Assembly (NCBI GenBank): GCA_963593765.1
Contig: CAVBBU010000070.1
Location: 1 to 11,054, forward strand
Origin: CAVBBU01 sp963593765
GTDB taxonomy: Bacteria > Bacillota > Clostridia > Lachnospirales > Lachnospiraceae
Length of the DNA: 11,054 nucleotides
Direction: 5' to 3'
In this document: piece after piece, positions 1 to 7,199 of the stretch
Numbering within the stretch: position 1 is the stretch's first letter
How the letters are laid out: the number at the start of each line of letters is the position of its first letter
The notes under the pieces: generated by a model
Databases searched by the model: none
What the model was told of the DNA's origin: nothing
What the model saw: the letters and a program-made list of their open reading frames with translations, nothing else
Position numbers and translations under genes: made by a program

Positions 1-73
1 CAGCCTCGCACATGCCCTGCATAATAGTATGTGTCTGCTCGAGGGCTTGGATTCGTTAAAATTTCGATTTAGA

Positions 74-152
74 GTATATCCCGTATAAAGAGTGTGAGCA
101 GCGCATAGCGGTTTCCAGCGTAGCTGCGAGCACTGTTTTATACGGGATATAC
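74..152. repeat. Long imperfect hairpin with 16-bp outer stem
   Basis: GTATATCCCGTATAAA (74-89) is the exact reverse complement of 137-152. The stem continues inward with AGTG 91-94 pairing CACT 131-134, then G96-A97 facing G128-A129 (a tandem G-A mismatch), then GCAGC 98-102 pairing GCTGC 123-127. The inner 20 nt do not pair convincingly. No T-run follows the right arm, so it is not a simple terminator. It resembles in build the elements at 6831-7035 and 8038-8467. Function unknown; it could be a structured RNA, an intergenic repeat, or the 3' end of an off-window transcript. Confidence 0.7.
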
Positions 153-187
153 GACTGTTTGTAAAATATATTTATAATATGAACTTC

Positions 188-224
188 AAAAACCTAGTGG
201 ATTAAAAAGTCTACTAGGTTTTTT
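188..224. terminator. Bidirectional intrinsic terminator
   Basis: AAAAACCTAGTGGA (188-201) pairs with TCTACTAGGTTTTT (210-223) with one G-T wobble and an 8-nt loop, followed by T on the plus strand. The leading A-run gives a T-run on the minus strand. It can end a plus-strand transcript entering from the left and the minus-strand amidohydrolase transcript, whose stop codon lies about 117 nt away. Confidence 0.75.
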
Positions 225-340
225 GCTGTTACATTATAAAGTTTTTTCATTCTAATTATGTAAACATACGTCCTTCTCGCAGCACATACGTATAATGCAG
301 GTACGCTCGTACTCTAGTGCAATTTTTGCCCCCCTCACAA

Positions 341-1960
341 TTATGCCTGATATACAACCTTACCATCTATCAATGTATATTTTACAGTGATGTCCATAAC
401 CTTGCTCGTATCATATGTCAAAAGATCATCTGACAGTATAACGATATCGGCAAGCTTACCCGGCTCGATGCTTCCCTTGATATCCTCTTCGAAGCTTGCA
501 TAAGCACCATTATAGGTTAGCATCCTGATAATGTCCTTAACGCCTACCCTTTGCATAAGACCAACTTCCTCGCCTGTCTTTACGTCACGACGATTGAGTG
601 CACCATCAAGCGTTCTCATAGGATTTGGATCTGTTACAGGTATGTCTGATCCGACAGCTGCTATAACACCACTGTCAAGATAGCTCTTTAGCGGAAACAT
701 CATATTGACCCTGTCACCATAATAACGATTGTAGTCGCTGCCGTTTAGCGGAATAAATGAAGGGTTTGCTATCGGTACTATGTTAAGCTTATGCATACGC
801 TTTACCAGCTCAGGATTTGTAAGTCCGCAGTGCTCGATACGGTGTCTGCAGTTCTCACGAGGATAAGCCTTCATAGCCTTTTCGATAGCATTGACCATAA
901 TGGTTACTGCCTTGTCACCTACAGCATGTGCCGTCATCTGCCAGCCAGCCTTGTGCACCTTTGTTAGAAACTCATCTGCCTCTTCCTGCTCCCATACCTG
1001 TATACCGTGATTACTCGGCTCGTGTGAATATCCATCGATGACTGCACATGAAGGACCACTAGAGCCGCCATCCAGCATTATCTTAGCAGGCCCTATACGA
1101 AAATGCTCATTGCCGCAGCCTGTATGAAGACCGGTGGCAAGATAATGCTCAACATAGTTTCGGCTAGATTCCTTACCAAAGCCATCAAAGAGCATGGTAT
1201 ATATACGAGTATTTATAACGCCATTATCACAGGCATCCTGGATGGCACTCATGCAGCCAGGACCCCATGAACCGGCATCATGAACGGATGTGATGCCATA
1301 AGATGAATTGGTCTTGTCGGCAGATATAAGTGCCTGAGTAAGCTCTCTTTTGGTAAATGTTACCTTCTTACTTGCTACCATATGTGCAGTTTCCTTTAGA
1401 AGTCCGTGGAGCGAACCGTCAGGATTCTTTACGACCTCGTCAGGCTTGAACTCTGAGCCATCACCTATTTGGACAGCTTCGAGTCCCTTGCTGTTATATA
1501 CGCCCATATGTCCGCAGCAGCGAGTTAGCTGAACAGGATTTTCAGGTGCAACCGCATCCAGATCCTCCTTAGTAGGATGTCTTTTTTCCTCAAGCTTGTT
1601 GTGGTCATATCCGTTTAGCTTGATCCATTCGCCAGGCTTTTTATCTAAAGCAGCCTTACGGATAAGCTCCTGTATATCTGCTATAGACTTAACCCTTGGA
1701 TATGCGACATTGATAGTGCCTGAGCTAAGCATACCATAAGGTATAACATGCTGATGTGCATCGATAAAGCCAGGTGCTACGCTAGCTCCATTAGCATCGA
1801 TAAGCTGGGTGCTTACACCCTTTAGCGCCATTATGTCGTCATTTTTCCCTACAGCCAGAATTTTGTTTCCGCAGATGGCAACGGCCTCTGCCATATCGTC
1901 ATTTTTGTTGACAGTAAATATGCTACCGTTATAGATGATGATGTCTGCAATTTTGTTCAT
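341..1960 (-). CDS. YtcJ-type metal-dependent amidohydrolase
   Basis: A 539-residue cytoplasmic hydrolase of the amidohydrolase superfamily, Amidohydro_3/YtcJ type. Members hydrolyse C-N bonds of amides or formamides; the substrate cannot be read from sequence. The N-terminal beta-sandwich part (about 1-60) leads into the metal-binding motif D67-A-H69-Q-H71. Other expected ligands are H345 in TAHAVGD, H377 in HRIEH and D439 in GSDIPV. K293 sits in a KIMLDGG segment where this family often has a lysine near the metal site. The C-terminus closes with the usual KLADIVILSDD strand (about 502-512). I chose the ATG at 1958-1960 because GAGGAG sits about 7 nt upstream. An in-frame ATG at 1973-1975 would overlap that ribosome binding site and add five residues. 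No signal peptide. The gene stands alone and diverges from the DUF5722 gene. The family call is secure, the substrate unknown. Confidence 0.93.
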   Translation of the reverse strand: MNKIADIIIYNGSIFTVNKNDDMAEAVAICGNKILAVGKNDDIMALKGVSTQLIDANGASVAPGFIDAHQHVIPYGMLSSGTINVAYPRVKSIADIQELIRKAALDKKPGEWIKLNGYDHNKLEEKRHPTKEDLDAVAPENPVQLTRCCGHMGVYNSKGLEAVQIGDGSEFKPDEVVKNPDGSLHGLLKETAHMVASKKVTFTKRELTQALISADKTNSSYGITSVHDAGSWGPGCMSAIQDACDNGVINTRIYTMLFDGFGKESSRNYVEHYLATGLHTGCGNEHFRIGPAKIMLDGGSSGPSCAVIDGYSHEPSNHGIQVWEQEEADEFLTKVHKAGWQMTAHAVGDKAVTIMVNAIEKAMKAYPRENCRHRIEHCGLTNPELVKRMHKLNIVPIANPSFIPLNGSDYNRYYGDRVNMMFPLKSYLDSGVIAAVGSDIPVTDPNPMRTLDGALNRRDVKTGEEVGLMQRVGVKDIIRMLTYNGAYASFEEDIKGSIEPGKLADIVILSDDLLTYDTSKVMDITVKYTLIDGKVVYQA

Positions 1961-2215
1961 AGTAAGTCTCCTCATATTATATAGTAGCAGCTTTTAGACA
2001 CTCTTCAGGGTCTTTATAGCTATCAGATAATAGTTTTTCTTGCGGCGTTTAGAAAATTTGGTATTACGCTACATTCAAACTACAAATATATAGCCTAGTC
2101 GATGTTGAGCCCATTGTCAAGCAAGCAAAGGTCATAAAGATGTAAAGAAAAATATACCACTTTTATAACTATTTTATTGTATACTAATACCGACAAAATA
2201 TTTGGGAGGCTTTAC

Positions 2216-3886
2216 ATGACTAAAAGGATTTCTAATAATATTTTTTTGATTTTAGCTGCATTTATTTTTTCGCTGGCATTTGCATTTAATGCTTTTGCAG
2301 ATACTAGCACAACCGCATCCATTGACAGCTGTCTTATAGAAGCGGACAAAAATAATATAAGAATAAGCGGCTCAACAAATCAGCTTACAGAGGGGACAGA
2401 TGGTAAGCTTTATTTCTTTGAGCTTACACCTTATGAAAATACTATAGAGGGTAAAACAGATTATGTGCATGCAGAAAATTTAGGTGCCGGCTTTAATTTT
2501 ACTATACCGTCTAATTACAGCAGCTCGCCGGATAGAATATATAACAAATTTGTAGCTGCAATATATGATGGAACAAAATTTGTCGCAGTTAGTAACATGT
2601 ACCACGTAACTAATCCGGAGGTAGTTGCTACTGATACAAAGGATTTCCCATATTCACTTACTAAAAAGGGACTTAGAATAGAGATAGACAATCTTGACGA
2701 TGCTATGGAGCTGGGCGTTAAGCATGCAGGAGTAGATATACTTTTCCAGTCTATAATAGGAGAGGGAATAGACTATACCTATGATGGAAAGACATATCAT
2801 TTTAGCAGTGCTGTAATAGGTCAATATGACAAGACCATAAGTGCTATGTCTAACAAGAGTATAAATATAACAGCTGTTATACTTAATAGATACAGCAGTG
2901 CAACACCTGAGCTAAATTATGCCGGAGTTGATTCTTCAAATGGTGCAACACATACTATGTTTAACGTTCATACTCAGGATGGCTATGAAAAGACAAGAGC
3001 TATTATTTCCTTCCTTGCACAAAGATATGATGGCAGCAATCCAAATTATGGACGTATAGCTAACTGGGTTATAGGTAATGAGGTAAATAACCAAAAGGAC
3101 TGGAACTACATGGGTGCTACAGATCTTAACACCTATACTCAGACCTATGAGGATGTGTTTAGGGTATTCTATACTGCTATCAAATCTCACAGTGCGAATG
3201 ATAGAGTATATATTTCACTGGATCAAAACTGGAACAACCCAGCAAGTAAGGATGGAAAGCTAAAGTATGGCGGTAAGGAGCTTGTAGATACCTTTAATTC
3301 CATTGCAAACTCACAAGGACAGATAGACTGGGGCATTGCAATGCATCCTTATCCATATCCATTGACAGAGCCGGACTTTTGGAATGAGGATACAAATATG
3401 GTTCAGGATAACTTTGAATCGCCGGTTGTAACCTTTAAGAATCTTGACTATATAATAGATTATTTTGTACAGGACCAGCTTAAAAAGAGGGATGGCTCTG
3501 TAAGACATATTATACTTACTGAGCAGGGCTTTACTGCATATAGCACGAATCAGGGCAAGGATATACCTGATGTGCAAGCGGCAGCATTTGCATATTCGTA
3601 CTACATAGTAGACAGTAATCCTTATATAGATGCATATCTGCTTAGCCGACAGGTGGATGCTCCTTCGGAGGCTAGTGCCGGACTTAAGCTTGGACTTTGG
3701 GAATGTGATATGAATCAGCCTAATGCTATAGTAGAAACCAAGAGAAGAAAGATATGGGCTGTATTTAAAAATATAGATAAAAAGGCGACAACGCTTGAAA
3801 ATACGGAGTTTGCTAAGTCTATTATAGGAATAGATAAGTGGTCAGATGTTGTAAGAGACTTTAGATGGAAGTCGTTAGAGAAATAA
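2216..3886 (+). CDS. Exported DUF5722 family protein, glycosidase-like
   Basis: A 556-residue secreted protein. The N-terminus (MTKRISNN, a hydrophobic run at about 9-26, then NAFA) is a signal peptide with probable cleavage after A28. Residues about 30-135 form a beta-rich domain. The rest resembles the family annotated as DUF5722, which I recall from Lachnospiraceae. The C-terminal part reads like a clan GH-A TIM barrel: NWVIGNEVNN puts E289 where an acid/base follows Asn, H377 lies in AMHPYPYP after a strand, and E436 in ILTEQGF fits the nucleophile strand. Function as a glycoside hydrolase on extracellular or envelope glycan is inferred, not established. No cell-wall anchor or carbohydrate-binding repeat is visible. 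The start at 2216 has GGGAGG 7 nt upstream; an upstream in-frame TTG-type start at 2177 would bury the signal peptide. A possible -10 (TATACT, 2180-2185) lacks a good -35. Confidence 0.85.
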   Translation: MTKRISNNIFLILAAFIFSLAFAFNAFADTSTTASIDSCLIEADKNNIRISGSTNQLTEGTDGKLYFFELTPYENTIEGKTDYVHAENLGAGFNFTIPSNYSSSPDRIYNKFVAAIYDGTKFVAVSNMYHVTNPEVVATDTKDFPYSLTKKGLRIEIDNLDDAMELGVKHAGVDILFQSIIGEGIDYTYDGKTYHFSSAVIGQYDKTISAMSNKSINITAVILNRYSSATPELNYAGVDSSNGATHTMFNVHTQDGYEKTRAIISFLAQRYDGSNPNYGRIANWVIGNEVNNQKDWNYMGATDLNTYTQTYEDVFRVFYTAIKSHSANDRVYISLDQNWNNPASKDGKLKYGGKELVDTFNSIANSQGQIDWGIAMHPYPYPLTEPDFWNEDTNMVQDNFESPVVTFKNLDYIIDYFVQDQLKKRDGSVRHIILTEQGFTAYSTNQGKDIPDVQAAAFAYSYYIVDSNPYIDAYLLSRQVDAPSEASAGLKLGLWECDMNQPNAIVETKRRKIWAVFKNIDKKATTLENTEFAKSIIGIDKWSDVVRDFRWKSLEK

Positions 3887-3895
3887 TAGTATAGA

Positions 3896-3911
3896 TGTAA
3901 AATATTTTACA
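3896..3911. promoter_or_regulatory. 16-bp perfect palindrome, possible operator
   Basis: TGTAAAATATTTTACA is a perfect palindrome just upstream of the -35 box at 3922. Its half-site recurs: TTTACAA at 3906-3912 and again at 3922-3928, the second overlapping the -35. This layout suits a dimeric repressor such as a TetR-family protein, which often controls MMPL/RND transporters. No regulator gene lies in the window, and AT-rich palindromes arise by chance, so this is tentative. Confidence 0.4.
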
Positions 3912-3921
3912 AATGTTGATA

Positions 3922-3950
3922 TTTACAACTCGTGTCTATTATATTATAAT
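3922..3950 (+). promoter_or_regulatory. Promoter for the MMPL-ldt operon
   Basis: TTTACA (3922-3927), a 17-nt spacer, then a perfect TATAAT (3945-3950). The start site would be near 3957, about 54 nt before the MMPL start codon. It would fall inside the left arm of the hairpin at 3953-3980. Confidence 0.7.
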
Positions 3951-3952
3951 TA

Positions 3953-3984
3953 TGTCCGGGAATTTATGCCTTCCCGGACATTTT
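3953..3984 (+). terminator. Terminator-like hairpin after the DUF5722 gene
   Basis: TGTCCGGGAA (3953-3962) pairs perfectly with TTCCCGGACA (3971-3980), 8-nt loop, then TTTT. It is a good stem with a short T-tract and most likely ends the DUF5722 transcript. Transcripts from the promoter at 3922-3950 would start within its left arm and so carry at most a partial stem. Confidence 0.6.
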
Positions 3985-4010
3985 ACTAAGGAAATATAAT
4001 AGAGGTTAAT

Positions 4011-6230
4011 ATGTCATTATTTAAAAAGAAAAAGGCTGCAGAGGATGCAGACATTACAAAAAATAAAGAAAAAACAAATCTTGCCGGCTTTATAGTAGAC
4101 CACAACAAGGTCATTCAAAGGATATTTTTGATAGTAACAGTTATATGCTTAATGCTGATACCATTTGTCAGCGTTAATTATGATATGACTAATTATCTTC
4201 CGGACTATGCACCATCTAAGGCAGCTATTAATAAGATGGAGGAGAGCTTTGGCTATCCGGGAACCGGAAGAATAATGCTAAAGGACGTTACACTATACGA
4301 GGCGGCGCAGTTTAAGCAGCAGCTTGAAAAGGTAGACGGAGTAGACATGATCATATGGTGTGATCTTACTACTAATGTCTATGGCTCATCTGAATTTGTA
4401 GATTATACAGACATAGATGAGTATTATAAGGATAATTGTGCTGTTATGAATGTTACCTTCGTAGAGGGTGATTCAAGCAACAGAACAAAAAGAGCTATCA
4501 ACGCTATGGAGGAGATAACAGGCGATAAGGGATACTTTGTAGGAACGGCTCCGACAAATAAGTTTACGCAGGAGCAGGTTGAAAAGCAGATGCAGCTTAT
4601 CCTTTCTATAGGTGTAGCTATGATTTTTGTTATACTGCTTATTACTACAACCTCGTGGTTTGAGCCTGTGCTTTTTCTTACAGTTATTGGTTGTGCGGTT
4701 ATTATTAATAATGGAACCAATGTATTCGTGGGCGACATATCCTTTGTTACAAACAATGTCACCTCGGTGCTTCAAATAGCAGTATCTATGGACTATTCGG
4801 TATTCCTCTTGGATGCTTTTGAAAGAGAAATAGAAAATGGTAAGGATAAGATAACAGCACTTAAGCTTGCACTTGATACTGCCCTAAAGACTATACTTGC
4901 AAGTTCTCTTACAACTCTAGTTGGATTTATAGTTCTAGTTACCATGAACTTTAGAATAGGCTTTGATATGGGAATAGTATTCTCAAAGGGAATTATCTGT
5001 TCGCTTTTATCTATTATCTTGTTCATGCCGTCGCTTATACTTAGATGGTCGGATAGGATAGATAGAACAAGGCATAGGGCATTTCTTCCGAGGTTTAACA
5101 GATTCTCAAAGGTGGTTTGTAAGATAAGCCCTATAGTTATGATAGCGGTTCTAGTTCTTATTGTACCTTGCTATGTAGGTCAAAACATGAACAAGTTTGA
5201 ATATGGTACAGAGGCTATAGGTGCAGGACCAGGAACGAAGATATATGAGCAGCAGCAGGAGATAAATGAAAGATTTGGAAGGTCGAATCTGTTTGTGCTT
5301 TTATTTCCGGATACGTCAAGGGCGAAGGAAAAGGCACTGTCAGAGGAGATAGAAAATCTTGATGCTGTAACTAAGGTAATGAGCATGGGAAATTACCTTC
5401 CGGATGGAGTTCCTGATAGCATACTTCCAAAAAATATAACAGAGCTTTTCTATAAGGATGGATATACCAGAATGATGGTATATGCAAAAACAAAGGGAGA
5501 GAGCACGCTAAGCTATCAGGTAAGCGATGAGATAACAAGTCTTTTAAGAAAGTATTATCCGGAGGATTCATATATAACTGGAGATACGCCTTGTACTATG
5601 GATATGGAAACTATGCTTAGCGAGGATTATGCAAGGGTAAATGTTCTGTCTATAGTAGGTATACTTATAGTTGTGGCATTTTCATTTAAGTCAGCGATAC
5701 TTCCTATACTTGCTATGATACCTATAGAAACAGCTATTATAGTAAATATGTTTGTGCCATATGTGACCGGTGACAGCATTATATTTATAGGATATGTAGT
5801 TGTTAGCTGTATACAGATGGGTGCTACAGTTGACTATGCTATACTTTCGATAGACAATTATCTTAACTGCCGAAAGTCACTTGATAAAAAGGAAGCAGCA
5901 CAGGAGATGATTAAGCTTACATTTCCGTCTATACTTACATCCGCTTCTATACTGATTATAGTTGGATATATAATTAGCTTTATTTCATCGGTTCCTGCCA
6001 TAGCAGAGCTAGGACACCTAATAGGAAGAGGTGCCATATGTTCACTGTGTCTTGTTACACTGCTTATGCCGGTGCTTCTTACTACATTTGATAAGTTTAT
6101 TAGTACAGATTATCAAACAAGACGTGGCCAGAGAAGAGCACTCGTTATAAGTGCAGTTACAGCTGCAAAGAACAGAAGAAGAAGGATAAGAGAGAGAATT
6201 TTAAATAGAATAAAAGGAGAGCAGGATTGA
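4011..6230 (+). CDS. MMPL family (RND superfamily) membrane transporter
   Basis: A 739-residue polytopic membrane protein of the MMPL/RND superfamily, which use proton flux to move lipids or other hydrophobic molecules. I see about 12 membrane segments as two repeats of six: about 36-55, 194-212, 217-236, 243-268, 296-313 and 322-345, then 373-391, 545-560, 561-582, 590-612, 638-658 and 672-692. Two extracytoplasmic loops lie at about 56-193 and 392-544. Each repeat keeps an Asp-Tyr pair in its fourth segment, D261-Y262 (SMDYSVF) and D608-Y609 (TVDYAI), matching the proton-relay pairs known from MmpL3. The C-terminus is short and very basic (about 704-735). The start has AGAGG 5 nt upstream. 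The final codons overlap the next gene, an L,D-transpeptidase, which suggests an envelope role. The substrate is unknown. Confidence 0.93.
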   Translation: MSLFKKKKAAEDADITKNKEKTNLAGFIVDHNKVIQRIFLIVTVICLMLIPFVSVNYDMTNYLPDYAPSKAAINKMEESFGYPGTGRIMLKDVTLYEAAQFKQQLEKVDGVDMIIWCDLTTNVYGSSEFVDYTDIDEYYKDNCAVMNVTFVEGDSSNRTKRAINAMEEITGDKGYFVGTAPTNKFTQEQVEKQMQLILSIGVAMIFVILLITTTSWFEPVLFLTVIGCAVIINNGTNVFVGDISFVTNNVTSVLQIAVSMDYSVFLLDAFEREIENGKDKITALKLALDTALKTILASSLTTLVGFIVLVTMNFRIGFDMGIVFSKGIICSLLSIILFMPSLILRWSDRIDRTRHRAFLPRFNRFSKVVCKISPIVMIAVLVLIVPCYVGQNMNKFEYGTEAIGAGPGTKIYEQQQEINERFGRSNLFVLLFPDTSRAKEKALSEEIENLDAVTKVMSMGNYLPDGVPDSILPKNITELFYKDGYTRMMVYAKTKGESTLSYQVSDEITSLLRKYYPEDSYITGDTPCTMDMETMLSEDYARVNVLSIVGILIVVAFSFKSAILPILAMIPIETAIIVNMFVPYVTGDSIIFIGYVVVSCIQMGATVDYAILSIDNYLNCRKSLDKKEAAQEMIKLTFPSILTSASILIIVGYIISFISSVPAIAELGHLIGRGAICSLCLVTLLMPVLLTTFDKFISTDYQTRRGQRRALVISAVTAAKNRRRRIRERILNRIKGEQD

Positions 6231-6787
6231 GAAAATATTTAAGAAGGCTTATAGCTTGTACTGCGATAGTGGGCACGCTTTTTAGCAGCTTTAATTCCTA
6301 TGCAGGCGGAAGAGTATATACTAATGGTGTCCATGTATATGTTAGCAAAATGCAGCATACGATTACGCTATATCAGGGAAGCCAGGTAATAGGAAGCTGG
6401 GAGTGCAGCATAGGAAATAATTCAAAGGCTGGAGATAAGCAGCAGGAGGGCGATAAGATAACTCCAAGCGGAAGCTTTTATGTATGTACCAGAAATGATC
6501 AAAGCATAGCTTATCTCTCACTTGGACTTTCATATCCGTCTACGGATGATGCGGACAGAGGCTACAGGGAAGGGATAATAACTCTCGATCAAAAAAATGC
6601 TATATATGATGCCATAAAAAAGGGAGAGCAGCCACCGTGGGATACGCCTCTTGGCGGAGCGATAATGATACATGGCAACAGGCAGCTAGATACAGGAACC
6701 TCAGGCTGCGTAGCAGTAGATAATAATATTATGGACATTTTTTGGCAGTACTGCGAGCTGAAAACTCCGGTTGAAATAGGACCGTGA
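6227..6787 (+). CDS. Secreted L,D-transpeptidase (YkuD domain)
   Basis: A 186-residue exported protein consisting of little more than a signal peptide (about 1-26, ending NSYAG) and one YkuD catalytic domain. Family members cross-link peptidoglycan stem peptides through a cysteine acyl-enzyme, or attach proteins to them. Visible motifs are LSYPSTDDADRG (about 101-112), IMIHGN with H149, and GTSGCVAVDN with the catalytic C161. The residue before Gly-Cys is Ser instead of the textbook His; I recall a related subgroup with a TDGCIAV-like motif, so I read this as a subfamily variant and not as a dead enzyme. The start is TTG at 6227, overlapping the MMPL stop (TTGA), with AAAGGAG at 6213-6219, 7 nt upstream, so translation is likely coupled. 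No LysM, SH3 or other wall-binding domain is present. The MMPL pairing suggests a shared envelope task, but the link is inferred. Confidence 0.9.
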   Translation: MRKYLRRLIACTAIVGTLFSSFNSYAGGRVYTNGVHVYVSKMQHTITLYQGSQVIGSWECSIGNNSKAGDKQQEGDKITPSGSFYVCTRNDQSIAYLSLGLSYPSTDDADRGYREGIITLDQKNAIYDAIKKGEQPPWDTPLGGAIMIHGNRQLDTGTSGCVAVDNNIMDIFWQYCELKTPVEIGP

Positions 6788-7065
6788 GGGATAGAGGGTG
6801 AAAGTTAGTGGTGTGAAAATTGTCGAATTTAATATTGGTTACAGTGTCAAAACTCATCTTCCACGGCATGCTCGCATGTCGGTGGGAGATGGAGTTTATG
6901 ACACGCCCTTCAATGAGGATGAAGTGGTGCGAAAGCACCACGGGAATCCGAATTGAAGCAGGATTGTGAGAGTGCGAAGCACGAAACAATCCGTGTAACC
7001 GAAGGCTCGGGTGTTTTGACACCCGAACCAATATTGGCATTTGCGGTGGTATTACAGAATTTTAG
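6788..7065. other. Intergenic region between ldt and the rplM promoter
   Basis: No gene is supportable. The stretch is dominated by the multibranched structured element at 6831-7035. I see no T-tailed terminator for the mmpl-ldt transcript, so that element may form its 3' end or transcription may run on into rplM. I see nothing else in 6788-6830 or 7038-7065. Confidence 0.6.
6831..7035 (+). ncRNA. Candidate multibranched structured RNA element
   Basis: Almost every base pairs. AATATT 6831-6836 pairs 7030-7035, and GGTTAC 6837-6842 pairs GTAACC 6995-7000, enclosing three hairpins. Hairpin one is 6844-6904: 6844-6849/6899-6904, 6850-6855/6892-6897, 6856-6864/6882-6890 and 6867-6870/6875-6878. 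Hairpin two is 6908-6958: 6908-6914/6952-6958, GA facing GA at 6915/6950, 6917-6920/6946-6949, then a 7-bp stem 6924-6930/6935-6941 capped by GAAA. Hairpin three is 6961-6992: 6961-6967/6986-6992, then GTGC 6972-6975/GCAC 6979-6982 with a GAA loop. A separate hairpin is 7008-7014/7019-7025, extendable to 7004-7029. The strand is unproven because the helices also form on the minus strand. I cannot assign an Rfam family. It lies upstream of the rplM promoter, so it is not in the rplM leader. A DNA-level repeat is the main alternative. Confidence 0.65.
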
Positions 7066-7094
7066 TTGACATACATTAGCTTTTCCCATATAAT
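7066..7094 (+). promoter_or_regulatory. Consensus promoter for rplM-rpsI
   Basis: TTGACA (7066-7071), a 17-nt spacer and TATAAT (7089-7094) match the housekeeping sigma consensus exactly, as expected for a highly expressed ribosomal-protein operon. The start would be near 7101, leaving a leader of about 100 nt. Confidence 0.9.
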
Positions 7095-7100
7095 TATCCA

Positions 7101-7199
7101 TTGTGACACTTAGAGATTGATGCTGATTCAAACAGCCCCGAAGAAGCATTTATCATATAAAGTATCTTAGTTGTTTTTAATTTTTAGGAGGATTTTAAG
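7101..7199 (+). promoter_or_regulatory. rplM 5' leader, possible L13 autoregulatory element
   Basis: The predicted leader can fold as GAT 7115-7117 with ATC 7152-7154 and GATGC 7119-7123 with GCATT 7146-7150. The 3' side then holds a large unpaired CCCCGAAGAA segment (7136-7145). A competing pairing is GCTG 7122-7125 with CAGC 7133-7136. Firmicute rplM leaders bound by L13 are known (Rfam L13 leader), and position and size fit, but I could not run a covariance search. The ribosome binding site AGGAGG lies at 7186-7191. Confidence 0.5.

Larger units (their letters stand above)
1..340. other. Non-coding left-edge region
   Basis: I find no supportable gene here. A short plus-strand frame open from position 2 to a TAA at 86-88 gives 28 residues with no recognisable motif; it enters the left arm of the hairpin at 74-152, so I do not treat it as a gene end. 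The stretch holds that long hairpin and the terminator at 188-224. I see nothing interpretable in 225-340, the gap just past the stop codon of the minus-strand amidohydrolase. Confidence 0.6.

Noticed and set aside
2..88. Plus-strand frame open from the left edge
   Set aside because: Only 28 residues, no recognisable motif, and it ends within the hairpin arm at 74-89; too little to call a gene end.
1976..1981. TATAAT on the minus strand just upstream of the amidohydrolase
   Set aside because: Transcription would start about on the ribosome binding site, and no -35 box lies at the right distance.
6831..7035. MITE-type insertion element
   Set aside because: The ends are inverted repeats, but I see no target-site duplication outside them and the interior is independently folded. 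Kept as a structured element with DNA-level alternatives open.
6729..7149. Minus-strand reading frames of 79-103 residues across the ldt-rplM gap
   Set aside because: They read through the hairpin arms, have no ribosome binding site or recognisable protein motif, and are best explained by palindromic sequence.
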